DNA of 64,000 bases from Paractinoplanes abujensis (GCF_014204895.1 NZ_JACHMF010000001.1:7564001-7628000), one strand, 5' to 3'; positions 35,322-46,130 are shown, counted from the stretch's first letter. Translations and numbers: made by a program. The notes: generated by a model not told the origin, from the letters alone.

Positions 35322-35774
35322 ATGACCACCATCGAGGAACGCCCGTGGGACGACCCGGCAGGGGCCGACCTGCGCCGGGCCCAGCAGGCCGAACTGGACC
35401 TGCGCTACGGCTCCGGCAACCACGAACCCGGCCCGCTCCCGTCAGCCGCCGACATCGACGTCTTCCTGGTCGCCGTCACCGCCGACGGCCAGCCCCTCGG
35501 CTGCGGCGCCCTGCGCCGGCTGTCGGAGGACAGCGCCGAGATCAAACGCATGTACGTCACCCCGCCGGCCCGCGGCACCGGCGTGTCCACCGCCATCCTG
35601 CGCGCCCTGGAAGCCGCCGCCCTGACCCGAGGCTGGACCACGATGCGCCTGGAAACCGGCCCCGGCCAGCCCGATGCGATCCGCTTCTACGAACGCGAGG
35701 GCTACAAGCAGATCCCCCTCTACGGCCACTACATCGGCTCAACCATCTCCGTCTGCTACGAACGGACGCTCTAA
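35322..35774 (+). CDS. GNAT family N-acetyltransferase
   Basis: 150 residues from ATG 35322, with GGGGGAAA just upstream. The GNAT core is visible: LVAVTADGQPLGCGALRRL, IKRMYVTPPARGTGVSTAIL (acetyl-CoA pyrophosphate loop RGTG) and the terminal AIRFYEREGYKQIPLYGHY. It moves an acetyl group onto an amine. Under the same operators as the TetR gene it may be an inducible detoxifying acetyltransferase. Its substrate is unknown. Confidence 0.87.
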   Translation: MTTIEERPWDDPAGADLRRAQQAELDLRYGSGNHEPGPLPSAADIDVFLVAVTADGQPLGCGALRRLSEDSAEIKRMYVTPPARGTGVSTAILRALEAAALTRGWTTMRLETGPGQPDAIRFYEREGYKQIPLYGHYIGSTISVCYERTL

Positions 35775-35779
35775 GGCTC

Positions 35780-36150
35780 GCTTTCCAGCACCCGGTCACC
35801 TCCCGCCGGCCCATGTCGGAGATGACCGCCGTGAATCGGTGCGCGGCCGGCGTGAACTCGATCCCGAACGACTTCAGCGCCTCGCGCTCGCTCCGGTTGT
35901 TGGCGGGCCTTGAGCGTCGCGTCGCGGCCTGATCGTTCAGCTCCCTGGCCGGGGTCGCCACGATCGAAGCTGCCGCTCCCACTTGTCACCCTGCACGATC
36001 GGCGGCGCGTCCTCTAGCAGCGACGCCTCGGCCAAGTAAGCGACGATCGTGACGTGCGCGCCCCGGAACGCGTTCAGCTCGACCCCGTACCAACGCGACG
36101 CCACCGGCCGCTGAGCGATGAAGACCGCGGCCCGCGACCGCTCCGAAGCG
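35780..36150 (-). pseudogene. Frameshifted coding remnant of unknown family
   Basis: In this stretch of about 475 bp without an intact gene, two minus-strand frames have coding-like composition (about 88 percent G/C in the third position) one after the other. The first gives RWYGVELNAFRGAHVTIVAY and runs to a stop near 35940. The second takes over near 35985 with LNDQAATRRS and later ALKSFGIEFTPAAHRFTAV. I recognise no family. The switch suggests a decayed gene; a short or overlapping real gene cannot be excluded. No start or ribosome site is convincing. Confidence 0.35.
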
Positions 36151-36249
36151 ACGCGCCGGCCGCACTGGCGGCCCCGGCCGCGATCGGCAACGGCCGGAAG
36201 GGTGAGGCGGACAGGGTGTGCGACTGTCGCCGCCACCAGGGGATTCAGG

Positions 36250-36369
36250 ATGTCGGGCGTGGTGGGGTGGTTGCTGGTCGTGGGCGTGACCGCCGCGTTC
36301 GGTGCTGTCTTCTGGGTCGGCGAGCGGCTGATCGGGCGCGACGGCCGCGAGGAGATCGAGCAGATGTGA
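36250..36369 (+). CDS. Small membrane protein, 39 residues
   Basis: ATG 36250 has AGGGGA 6 nt upstream. The 39-residue product starts MSGVVGWLLVVGVTAAF, one transmembrane helix (residues 4-23), followed by a charged tail GERLIGRDGREEIEQM. Small single-helix proteins of this plan are common and unannotated in actinobacteria. It lies 27 bp before the DUF6886 gene and may be cotranscribed with it. Function is unknown. Confidence 0.6.
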   Translation: MSGVVGWLLVVGVTAAFGAVFWVGERLIGRDGREEIEQM

Positions 36370-36396
36370 GGCGACGCCGTGGGGTAGGACCTAGGT

Positions 36397-36948
36397 ATGC
36401 GTCCTGCGGCTGGTGAGGTTCTGCATTTCAGTGAGGATCCGACTATCACGCGGTTCGTGCCGCATGTGGCACCGACGTCGGCGGAGGCGGAGGCGTACGT
36501 CTGGGCTGTCGGGTTTGATCGTGCGCCCGATTACTGGTTTCCCCGGCAGTGTCCGCGGGCCATGGCCTGGGTGGTCGACGGCACGTCCGATGTGGATCGG
36601 GAACGGATCGTCGGGGCCGGGTGCGGGGTGCGGGTGCACGCGGTCGAGTTCGGGTGGCTGGAGGCGATGCGTACGGTGAAGCTGTTTGCCTATCGGTTGC
36701 CGGCGCAGCCGTTCCGGCCGATCGCGTCTCCGGGGTCGGCGCCGCATGCGATGGTCGCCACCGAGGCGGTGGAGCCGTTGGGCCCGCCCGGCCCGGTGGG
36801 CGACCTGTTCGCGCTGCACGCCGAGGCCGGCATTCAGCTGCGCGTGCTCGGCAACCTCTGGTCGTTCTGGGACGAGGTCACCGCGAGCACGCTCGACTTC
36901 AGTGGGATTCGGCTGCGGAACGCTCAGCCGAGGCCAGCAGCGCGGTGA
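36397..36948 (+). CDS. DUF6886 family protein
   Basis: A 183-residue soluble protein. The N-terminal pattern VLHFSEDPTITRFVPH, then YVWAVGFDRAPDYWFPRQCPRAMAW, fits DUF6886, a family seen in Bacillus and actinobacteria with no known function. AGGA lies 7 nt before the ATG. The final 50 bp overlap the convergent TetR gene of the large catabolic operon. Confidence 0.75.
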   Translation: MRPAAGEVLHFSEDPTITRFVPHVAPTSAEAEAYVWAVGFDRAPDYWFPRQCPRAMAWVVDGTSDVDRERIVGAGCGVRVHAVEFGWLEAMRTVKLFAYRLPAQPFRPIASPGSAPHAMVATEAVEPLGPPGPVGDLFALHAEAGIQLRVLGNLWSFWDEVTASTLDFSGIRLRNAQPRPAAR

Positions 36949-37500
36949 TCGTGCGGTTGAGGCGGGCCCGGGCCGCGGTGACCGACAGGTCCATGTTCTC
37001 GCGCCACGTCGACCATGTCGGCCACATGCTGACCGCGGTCAGCGCGTCGAGCAGTTCTTCGTTGTCTTTCACCTGCTCGGCGAAGAGTTCCGTGAGTTCG
37101 TCGCGGACGCGTTTGACGTGCATGCGGCGGTAGCGGCGCAGTGTCTCGGAGAACGGTTCCTTGATGGCGGCCGCCTTCGCCGTGGGGCCGATCTGTTCGA
37201 GCAGGCGGGCCCGTTGCCGGCAGTAGGCGTCGATGCGGTCGGGCAGGGGCAGGCCGGGTGAGATCGGCCGGTGGGCGGCGTCGCGCACCTCGAGCACCCG
37301 TTTGCCGCTGGCCGTGAACAACGCCTCCATGTCGGCGAAGTGGCTCCACAGCGCCCGCAGCGAGACGCCGGCCGTCTTGGCGATGCGGTCGGCTGTCGGT
37401 CGCAGGTCGCCTTCGCCGATCAGCTGCAGGTGGGCGTCGACGATGGCGTTGCGGGTGCGTTCGGATCGGGCCGTGCGCCCGTCGACGCGCTGCTGTCCAG

Positions 37501-37504
<4 letters not shown>
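36899..37504 (-). CDS. TetR family transcriptional regulator
   Basis: 201 residues from GTG 37504, which overlaps the acyl-CoA dehydrogenase stop (GTGA). The helix-turn-helix is TADRIAKTAGVSLRALWSHF (about residues 37-56). It is the last gene of the ten-gene liv/ACAD operon and is the best local candidate to bind the palindrome TTACACT-GGC-AGTGTAA in front of livG, and perhaps ACTGATCAGT before the SDR genes. The effector is probably an acyl-CoA intermediate, which is inference. Confidence 0.88.
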
Positions 37505-38702
<1,198 letters not shown>

Positions 38703-38703
<1 letters not shown>

Positions 38704-39695
38704 CAGTGTCCCTCCAGCGCCTCGTGGCCGCGCATGACCAGCGGGCCGACCATCTGGCCGATCGTCTCGAAGCCCGCGCCCACGGTCTGGCCCTGAACGT
38801 ATCGGTAGTGCACCCCTTCGAGAATCACCGCCAGCTTGAATGCGGCGAATCCCACGTACCACTGCAGATCGCTCACGTCGCGGCGGCTGCGTTCGGCGTA
38901 TCGGGCGCCCAGCTCGGCCAGGCTCGGGTGGCCCGGCACGCGCAGCGGCGCCTTCGGTTTGCCGTCGGTGGCCACGTTGAGCGGCAGATCCGCGTAGACG
39001 AACATCAGCGCGACGTCGCTGAGCGGATCGCCGAGCGTCGACATCTCCCAGTCGAGCACGGCGTTGACCTGCAGTTCGTCGCCGATCAGCACGTTGTCGA
39101 GGCGGAAGTCGCCGTGCACGACAGTGCCCGGGCCGCCGGTCGGGATGTCGACGGCGAGCCGGGCGTGCAGCTCGTCGATGCCCGCCACGTCGCGGCTGCG
39201 GGACGCGTCGAGCTGCTTCTTCCACCGGTTGACCTGCCGCTGGTTGAAGCCTTCGGGCCGCCCGAAGTCGGCCAGGCCGATCGCCGCCGGGTCGAGTGCG
39301 TGCAGTTCGGCCAGGGTATCCACAAGCGACAGAGTGAGGGTGCGCATGGCCTCGGGGCCGAGCGCCTCCAGGTCGGTGATGTCGCGGTAGATCTTCCCGT
39401 CGACGTGTTCCATCAGGTAGAAGGGCGCTCCGATCACGTCGGTGTCGGTGCACAGCAGCACCGGGCGGGGCGCCGGGAACCCGGCCTTGGCCAGCGCCTC
39501 CAGCACCTTGTGCTCGCGGGTCATGTCGTGCGCGGTGGGCAGCACGTGACCGAGCGGCGGACGGCGCAGCACCCAGCGCTGCTTGCCGTCGGTCACCGCG
39601 TACGTCAAATTGGATCGTCCGCCGGCGAACATCTGGCCCGTCAGCTCGCCGCTCTTGAGATAGGCCTGCAGGCGGGACAGGTCGAGACCCTTCAC
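38703..39695 (-). CDS. APH-fold kinase, ACAD10/11 N-terminal or LvaA type
   Basis: 330 residues from GTG 39695 (GTGA overlap with the SDR gene). The kinase signatures are intact: nucleotide loop GGRSNLTYAV (residues 27-36), the catalytic loop VVHGDFRLDNVLIG with Asp as base, and the metal motif LDWEMSTLGDP. This group is usually called aminoglycoside phosphotransferase family, but beside an ACAD10/11-type dehydrogenase it more likely phosphorylates a hydroxyacyl-CoA. It is cytoplasmic. Confidence 0.87.
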
Positions 39696-40468
39696 CGGGG
39701 GCCGCCCTCGAACGCGCGCTGCATCTTGTTCATGCCGCCGAGCCAGCGGTCGGTGTCGGAGGCGCGCAGCCGGTAGAACTCGGCCACCTCCGGATGCGGC
39801 AGGATCAGGAAGCTGTCGCCCGCGAGCGCCTCGTCCACCTTGGCCGCGACCGCGTCGGGTTCCAGCGCGCTCTCGGCCAGCAGGGCCGCGCTCGCGCTGC
39901 CCCGGGCGTTGCCGCGAGTCAGCATGTCGGTGCGCACGCCTTGCGGGCAGAGCGCTTGCACGACCACACCCCGATGCCCGTACGTGGCCCGCAGCCATTC
40001 CGCGTACGCCAGCGCGGCGTGTTTGGTGACGGCGTAGGGCGCGCTGCCCAGCAGCGACAGCAGCCCGGCCGCGCTCACCGTGATCACCAGCCGCTTCGGC
40101 TCGCCCTGATCGAGCCAGCGGGGCAGCAAGGCGCGGGTGACGTAGACGTGCGACATCATGTTGACCGCGAAGTCGCGCGTCCACACCTCGTCGGGGGTGT
40201 TCTCGTCGCCGGCGCTCAGCACGCCCGCGTTCGCGCAGAACAGGTCGATGCCGCCCAGTTCGGCCCAGGCCGTGTCGATCAGCCGGCGGGTGTCGTCCTC
40301 GTTCGCCGCGTCGCCCGGCACCGGCAGCCCGCCGATCTCGCTGGCCACCGCCTCGGCCGCGGCCGGGTCGAGATCGTTGACGATCACCTCGGCCCCCTGG
40401 GCGGCGAACCGGCGGGCCAGCGCCGCGCCGATCCCGCCGCCGGCGCCGGTGACCACGACCCGCTTCAC
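39692..40468 (-). CDS. Short-chain dehydrogenase/reductase
   Basis: 258 residues. The NAD(P) loop TGAGGGIGAALARRFAAQG starts at residue 7, NAG is at FCANAGVL, and the catalytic Ser-Tyr-x3-Lys is in SAAGLLSLLGSAPYAVTKHAAL. It oxidises or reduces a hydroxyl/keto pair, plausibly on the acyl-CoA handled by the operon. It overlaps both neighbours by 4 bp. Confidence 0.9.
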   Translation of the reverse strand: MKRVVVTGAGGGIGAALARRFAAQGAEVIVNDLDPAAAEAVASEIGGLPVPGDAANEDDTRRLIDTAWAELGGIDLFCANAGVLSAGDENTPDEVWTRDFAVNMMSHVYVTRALLPRWLDQGEPKRLVITVSAAGLLSLLGSAPYAVTKHAALAYAEWLRATYGHRGVVVQALCPQGVRTDMLTRGNARGSASAALLAESALEPDAVAAKVDEALAGDSFLILPHPEVAEFYRLRASDTDRWLGGMNKMQRAFEGGPR

Positions 40469-41208
40469 TGCATCTTCCCGGTCAGCGTGACGCCCCCGTC
40501 GAGCACGAGGGTCTGCCCGGTGATCCAGCCCGCGTCGGGCGAACTGAGGAAGGCCACCGCGCCCGCCACGTCTTCCGGCACGCCCAGCCGGGCCAGCGGA
40601 TAGCCCGCCGAGACCTGCTCCTCGCGCCCCTCGAACAGGGCCGACGCGAACTTGGTCTTGACCACGGCCGGGGCGACCGCGTTGACCCGCACCTTGGGGG
40701 CCAGCTCGACGGCCAGTTCCTCGGTGAGGTGGATCAGCGCGGCCTTGGTGACCCCGTAGAAGCCGATGCCGGGCGCGGGGCGCACGCCCGAGACCGACGA
40801 GATGTTGACGATCGAGCCGCCCTCGGTCAGCCCGCCGCGCAACGCCTCCTGCACCCAGCCCAGGGTGCCGACCACGTTGACCTCGAAGATCTTGCGAGCC
40901 GCGCCCAGGTCGAGCCCGGCCAGCGGGCCGTACACCGGGTTGATGCCGATGTTGTTGACCAGCGCGGTGACCGGGCCGAACTGCCCGAGCACGGTGTCGA
41001 CGACCGCGGCCCGGTGATCGGGATCGTCACCCTTGCCGGCCACGCCGACCGCGACCGCGGCCCCGCCCAGGTCCTTGGCCGCCGATTCCAGGGCCGCCGC
41101 GTCACGGCCGGTGATGCACACCTTGTAGCCGTCGGCCACGAAACGTTGCGCGATGGCGAACCCGATTCCCCTGCTGGCCCCGGTCACGATCGCCACTTGG
41201 TCCGCCAT
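40465..41208 (-). CDS. SDR family oxidoreductase (FabG-like)
   Basis: 247 residues with TGASRGIGFAIAQRF (residues 9-23), NNIGINPVYG and the active-site triad in NISSVSGVRPAPGIGFYGVTKAAL. The C-terminal GRRGVPEDVAGAV-type stretch (RLGVPEDVAGAVAFLSSPDAGWITG, seen in two parts) is typical of 3-ketoacyl-reductase-like SDRs. GAGGGAG precedes the ATG. A perfect palindrome ACTGATCAGT lies 20 bp upstream, the only clear break in the operon, so an internal promoter or operator is possible. Confidence 0.9.
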   Translation of the reverse strand: MADQVAIVTGASRGIGFAIAQRFVADGYKVCITGRDAAALESAAKDLGGAAVAVGVAGKGDDPDHRAAVVDTVLGQFGPVTALVNNIGINPVYGPLAGLDLGAARKIFEVNVVGTLGWVQEALRGGLTEGGSIVNISSVSGVRPAPGIGFYGVTKAALIHLTEELAVELAPKVRVNAVAPAVVKTKFASALFEGREEQVSAGYPLARLGVPEDVAGAVAFLSSPDAGWITGQTLVLDGGVTLTGKMQ

Positions 41209-41225
41209 CGGCGCTCCCTCGCTCG

Positions 41226-41239
41226 TTACTGATCAGTTC
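41226..41239. promoter_or_regulatory. Palindrome in the 47 bp operon gap
   Basis: ACTGATCAGT (41228-41237) is a perfect 10 bp palindrome in the gap between the binding-protein gene and the SDR genes, the only non-overlapping junction of note in this operon. Its size and place fit an internal TetR-type operator. Confidence 0.35.
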
Positions 41240-41255
41240 GGTCCCGCGGTCCACC

Positions 41256-42518
41256 CTATGCAGCGGGGATGCCGTTCGCTGGCGGGGCCACCGCGGCGGC
41301 CTCGTAGACCTCCACCGCGCCGTCGCCGTCGTCGGTGCGGTACGGCTTGCCGAAATACTTGGCCACGCCGCCCTCGATGGTCGTCAGCTGCTCACCGCCG
41401 TACCCGGAGTGGTCGCCGGCCGAATAGCGCACGGGCACCAGGCCGGGCCCGGTGAAGCCGCCCTTCTTGACCGCCTCGATGATGCCGTCGCGGGTCAGGT
41501 CCTTGCCCGCCGACTGCAGCGCCTGGACGAACAGGTACGCGACGGACATGCCGTACACGACGTTGTTGTCCAGCTCGGCGCCGTTGTTGTACTCCTTGTT
41601 GACCTTTGTGTAGAGCTGGATCCACGGGTTGGCCGAGTCGTTGGCCAGCGGCAGGTAGTTGGCCGCGACGACCCCCTCGAGCAGCGGCGCGGCGGCGCCC
41701 AGGGTCTTGGCCAGCGTGGCCGGGTCGGAGCCGACGTTGCTCACCACGAACTGCGGCTTGAACCCGATCTTGGCGGCGGTGCCGATCGACAGCGCGGTGA
41801 AGCCGGGCACCGTGGCCAGCACAACGACCTGACAGGCGGCCGCCTTGAGCGCGCCGATCTGCGGCCCGACGTTCGGGTTGCTGGTCACGTACGACTGTTT
41901 GGCCGCGACGGGGCCGAGCACCTTCTCGATCCCGGCCAGGCTGTCCCGCCCGAAGTCGTCGTCCTGCCCCAGGAAGCAGACCTTCTTGCCCGCGTACGTC
42001 TCCTTGACGTGCGTGGCCAGGATCTTGCCTTCGACCGTGTAGTCCGGGTTGAAGCCGAAGGTGCCCGGATACTTGTCGGGCTGGTTCCAGCTGCGGCTGC
42101 CGCTGGCCACGAACAGGTCGGGGACCCGGTTGGTCTTGAGGAAGTCGAGCACGCCGCTGTGGGTCGGGGTGCCCAGCCCGTTGAGGATCGCGAACACCTT
42201 GTCCTGCAGCACCAGCTGGCGCACGACCTGCTGCGTGTTCGCCGGGTTGTAGCCGTCGTCCATGATCTTGTACGTGATCTTGCGGCCGTGCACGCCGCCG
42301 TTCGCGTTCACGTAGTCGAAGTAGGCCTTGGTAGCCGGAGCAATCTTGGAATAGCCGGCGGCCGCGGGGCCGGTGAGCGGCATGTGCGTGCCCACGACGA
42401 TCTCGGTGTCGGTCACCCCGGGCGTGTCGGCGCTGCCGCTGCTGCCTCCGCCGCCCGAGTTGCTGCAGCCTGCCGCGGCCAGCAGCACGGCGGCAAGGAC
42501 GGTCGCTGTGCGTTTCAT
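41256..42518 (-). CDS. ABC transporter substrate-binding lipoprotein (Leu/Ile/Val-binding family)
   Basis: 420 residues. The signal peptide ends in a lipobox AAAGC (Cys19 or so), so it is a lipoprotein on the outer face of the membrane. The periplasmic-binding fold type I follows: TEIVVGTHMPLTGPAAAGY, FDYVNANGGVHGRKI and QQVVRQLVLQDKVFAILNG. It captures the substrate for the LivHM/FG channel encoded upstream. The ligand in this family ranges from amino acids to amides, urea and aromatic or short organic acids. It overlaps livM by 1 bp (TGATG). Confidence 0.92.
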   Translation of the reverse strand: MKRTATVLAAVLLAAAGCSNSGGGGSSGSADTPGVTDTEIVVGTHMPLTGPAAAGYSKIAPATKAYFDYVNANGGVHGRKITYKIMDDGYNPANTQQVVRQLVLQDKVFAILNGLGTPTHSGVLDFLKTNRVPDLFVASGSRSWNQPDKYPGTFGFNPDYTVEGKILATHVKETYAGKKVCFLGQDDDFGRDSLAGIEKVLGPVAAKQSYVTSNPNVGPQIGALKAAACQVVVLATVPGFTALSIGTAAKIGFKPQFVVSNVGSDPATLAKTLGAAAPLLEGVVAANYLPLANDSANPWIQLYTKVNKEYNNGAELDNNVVYGMSVAYLFVQALQSAGKDLTRDGIIEAVKKGGFTGPGLVPVRYSAGDHSGYGGEQLTTIEGGVAKYFGKPYRTDDGDGAVEVYEAAAVAPPANGIPAA

Positions 42519-43525
42519 CAGTGGCCTTTCTTTTTGAAGGGGATGCGCAGGGACGCGAGCCCACCCGGCGCGGCGAGCATGACGACGACGAGAACGACGC
42601 CGAAGAACGTGAGCGCGAGATTGCCCTCCAGCCGCTGCGAGCCGGCCGCCTCGCCGATCTCGTGCGCCACCGCGGGCAGGGCCACCAGCAGCACCGCGCC
42701 GATCAGCGCGCCCGACAACCGGCCCAGGCCGCCGATGACGATCGCCATCAGCAGGAACAGCGACAGGGTGAGCGGGAAAGCGCCGGGGGAGACGCTCTGG
42801 GCGATGACGGCGAACAGGGCCCCGGCCAGACCGGCGCACGCTGCGGAAACCACAAAAGCCGCGACCTGCGTACGGGCGACGCTGATGCCCGCCAGGCGAG
42901 CCGCGGTCTCGTCATCCCGTACGGCCTTCATGTCCCGCCCGAACCGGCCGCGCGTCAGCAACGCCAGCACCAGCACCGTGAGCAGCGCGCCGCCCCAGCA
43001 CAGCCAGGCCTGCCACTGCTCGTTCGTCATCGACTCGGGCGGCGGGTTCAGCATGACCGACAGGCCCTGGTCGCTGTTGAACGTCTCGTCGAACGTGCTG
43101 GTGATGCTGGGCACGACGACCGCCACAGCAAGAGTCAGGCCGGCCAGATAGGGACCGCGCAGGCGGGCGGCGGCCAGGCCGATCACGGCGCCGACCGCGG
43201 TGGTGACCAGGATTGCGACCAGGATGCCGACGGGCAGCAGGTTGAACTTGTTCTGCCAGAGCGCGAGCGTGTACGCCCCCGTGGCCATCAGGGCGCCGTG
43301 GCCCAGGGAAAGCTGTCCGTTGAGTCCGGTGAGGACGGTCAGGCCGGCGGTGACGCAGAGGTACGCGCCCACGGTTGCCAGCTGATACGTGCGGAACGGC
43401 GGGAGCGTGTACGTCAGGGCGACCACGATGACGGCGCCCACGACGACGACGATCCACGGGCTCAGTCGGGTTCGCTGCCGGTGGGCGGCTTTCTTGGTGG
43501 CGGCCCGATCCTGGAGGGCGGTCAT
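42518..43525 (-). CDS. livM: Branched-chain amino acid-type ABC permease LivM
   Basis: 335 residues with about ten hydrophobic segments and the LivM permease motif LTGLNGQLSLGHGALMATGAYTLAL. The cytoplasmic coupling region RAVRDDETAARLAGISV-like (KAVRDDETAARLAGISVA) is clear. It forms the channel with LivH. GAGG stands 5 nt before the ATG. The ATG overlaps the stop of a mini-ORF in the repeat-like junction with livH. Confidence 0.92.
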   Translation of the reverse strand: MTALQDRAATKKAAHRQRTRLSPWIVVVVGAVIVVALTYTLPPFRTYQLATVGAYLCVTAGLTVLTGLNGQLSLGHGALMATGAYTLALWQNKFNLLPVGILVAILVTTAVGAVIGLAAARLRGPYLAGLTLAVAVVVPSITSTFDETFNSDQGLSVMLNPPPESMTNEQWQAWLCWGGALLTVLVLALLTRGRFGRDMKAVRDDETAARLAGISVARTQVAAFVVSAACAGLAGALFAVIAQSVSPGAFPLTLSLFLLMAIVIGGLGRLSGALIGAVLLVALPAVAHEIGEAAGSQRLEGNLALTFFGVVLVVVMLAAPGGLASLRIPFKKKGH

Positions 43526-43631
43526 ACGGTCCTCGCTTTCGATCGGGTCCGGTTTTCCGTCAGACGCTTCATGCCGCTCCGGCCTTCGATCGGGCGGTCA
43601 TGCGGCTCGGGCCTTCGGGCGGGCGGGTCAT
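43522..43631 (-). repeat. Repeated ATGA junction with two mini-ORFs between livH and livM
   Basis: The end of livH (RSKARAA then TGA) is imperfectly repeated as roughly 30 bp units across the 102 bp gap. Reading on the minus strand, mini-ORF 1 (43631-43569, 20 residues, MTRPPEGPSRMTARSKAGAA) starts in the livH stop (ATGA). Mini-ORF 2 (43572-43522, 16 residues, MKRLTENRTRSKARTV) starts in the stop of mini-ORF 1 (ATGA). The livM ATG (43525) lies in the stop of mini-ORF 2 (ATGA). The peptides share the tail RSKAxx with LivH, so the gap arose by duplicating the gene junction. Confidence 0.75.
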
Positions 43632-44506
43632 GCGGCTCGGGCCTTGGAACGGGCGAACAGGCCGTCCGGGCGGCTGAGCAGGACGACGACGAGCAGGGCG
43701 AGCACTGCCATGGGAGCGACCGTGGCGCCGAGATAACCGCTGATGTACGAGAGCAGCAGACCCACCAGCAGGCCGCCGAGCACCGCGCCGATGGGGCTGT
43801 CCAGGCCGCCCAGCACGGCCGCGGTGAAGGCGGAGATGAAGACGATGTCCATGGCCGTCGGGTGCAGCCCCAGCTCGGTCGGGATCACGAGCATCCCGGC
43901 CAGCGAACCGACCCCCGCGGCCAGCGCCCAGCCCAGCGTCAGCATGCCGCCGACGGGCACGCCGAGCAGCCGGGACACGTCGGGCGCGAACGCGGCCGCC
44001 CGCATGCGCAGGCCGGTCGGCGTACGGGTGAAAAGCAACGTGAGCAGGACGACCACCGCGCCCACCGCACCGAACACGAAAAGGTCGTAGCGCGACAGCA
44101 GCGCGATCCCGCCGACCTCGAACGCGTCGCGGCTCAGCGGGGCCGCGGCCGGCCGGAACTCGTTGCCGTAAATCATCCCCAGCACGCCCTGGATGATCAG
44201 CACCAGCCCGAGCGCGACGACCACGCCGTTGAGCGGCGACGAATGGTCGACGAAACGCATCACCACCCGCTCGACGCCCGCCCCCAGCAGCAGCCCGGCG
44301 GTGATCGCGACGAGGAAACCCAGCCAGTACGAGCCCGTGGCGTCGGCCACCGAATAGCCCACGTACGCCGTGGCCACCGCCATCGCACCCTGCGCGAAGT
44401 TGACGATCCGGGCCGCCCGCCAGATCAGCACCAGGGCCAGCGCGAACGCCGCGTAGACAGCGCCCCGGCTGAGCCCGTCGAACGTGAGAAACACGAAACG
44501 GTCCAT
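43628..44506 (-). CDS. livH: Branched-chain amino acid-type ABC permease LivH
   Basis: 292 residues with about eight transmembrane helices. The LivH signature (LIWRAARIVNFAQGAMAV, GVERVVMRFVDHSSPLNGVVVALGL, FISAFTAAVLGGLDSPIGAVLGG) is complete. The C-terminal FARSKARAA is the sequence whose copies fill the gap to livM. One base separates it from the livF stop. Confidence 0.92.
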   Translation of the reverse strand: MDRFVFLTFDGLSRGAVYAAFALALVLIWRAARIVNFAQGAMAVATAYVGYSVADATGSYWLGFLVAITAGLLLGAGVERVVMRFVDHSSPLNGVVVALGLVLIIQGVLGMIYGNEFRPAAAPLSRDAFEVGGIALLSRYDLFVFGAVGAVVVLLTLLFTRTPTGLRMRAAAFAPDVSRLLGVPVGGMLTLGWALAAGVGSLAGMLVIPTELGLHPTAMDIVFISAFTAAVLGGLDSPIGAVLGGLLVGLLLSYISGYLGATVAPMAVLALLVVVLLSRPDGLFARSKARAA

Positions 44507-44507
44507 G

Positions 44508-45211
<704 letters not shown>

Positions 45212-45215
<4 letters not shown>

Positions 45216-45898
45216 GCGGCTGCTCCCAGGTAGGCCTCGGCGACCTTCTCGTTGCTGCGGATCTCGCCCGGGGTGCCGAGCGCGATCGGCTTGCCGAAGT
45301 CGAGCACCAGAATCTCGTCGCACACCGACATGACCAGCTCCATGTGGTGCTCGACCAGCAGGACCGTGCAGTCGGTGTCGCGGATCAGGTCGGCCAGCCA
45401 GCGGATCTCGTCGGTGTCGAGACCACCGGCCGGCTCGTCGAGCATCAGGATGCGCGGCTGCGCGGCGAGCGCACGAGCCAACTCGACGCGCTTGCGTTTC
45501 GCGTACGGGAGCATCTTGGGAAAACTGCGGGCGTGCTCGGCGACCCCGCACCGCTCGAGCGCCGCCCACGCCGCGGCTTCGCTGCGCGGACCCACCTGCA
45601 CGTTGTCGAGAACCGTCATGCCGTCGAACTGGCCCACACCCTGCAACGTGCGGGCGATGCCGTGCCGGGTGAGCTGATGGGGGCGGGCCCGGAACGGTTT
45701 GCCGTCGAGCGTCATGGAGCCCGTTTCCGGGGTGACGAACCCGCTGATGACGTTGAACAGGGTCGTCTTGCCGGCGCCGTTGGGCCCGATGATGCCGACC
45801 ACGCGCCCCGGTGCGACACGCAACGAGACGTCATCGAGGGCAATAAGGCCACCGAATTTCACGGTGATGTGGTGAAGAGAAAGGCCTTGCTCGGACAT
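45212..45898 (-). CDS. livG: ABC transporter ATP-binding protein LivG
   Basis: 228 residues from ATG 45898, with GAGG 5 nt upstream. Walker A is GPNGAGKTTLFNVISG. Walker B is ILMLDEPAGGLD. The signature is degenerate: the usual LSGGQ region reads MLPYAKRKRVELARALAAQP, so the partner LivF supplies the canonical LSGGE. This is the first gene of the operon. A palindromic operator lies about 80 bp upstream. Confidence 0.9.
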
Positions 45899-45976
45899 GG
45901 TCACCTCGGCTTGGACGCGACGGAGTGGCCTGACGAACGACGTGGTCGTCCTCTGTGGAGCACGAAGGTCAACTAT

Positions 45977-45993
45977 TTACACTGGCAGTGTAA
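45977..45993. promoter_or_regulatory. Palindromic operator upstream of livG
   Basis: TTACACT-GGC-AGTGTAA is a perfect 7 bp inverted repeat with a 3 bp centre, lying 79 bp before the livG start in AT-rich sequence (TAAATAG follows on the minus strand and may include the -10). It is a typical TetR-family site. Confidence 0.65.
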
Positions 45994-46130
45994 CTTTCTC
46001 TCCGCGCACGTCAACCGCCTGTTTCCAACTTGTTTCCATGCGCATTTCCCGGATGGCGCGCCCTTTGCCGCCGCGCACCATCCCCGGGCCGGCTGCCTTG
46101 ATCGCCCACCCGCCGCCCGCGCCGCGCCTT

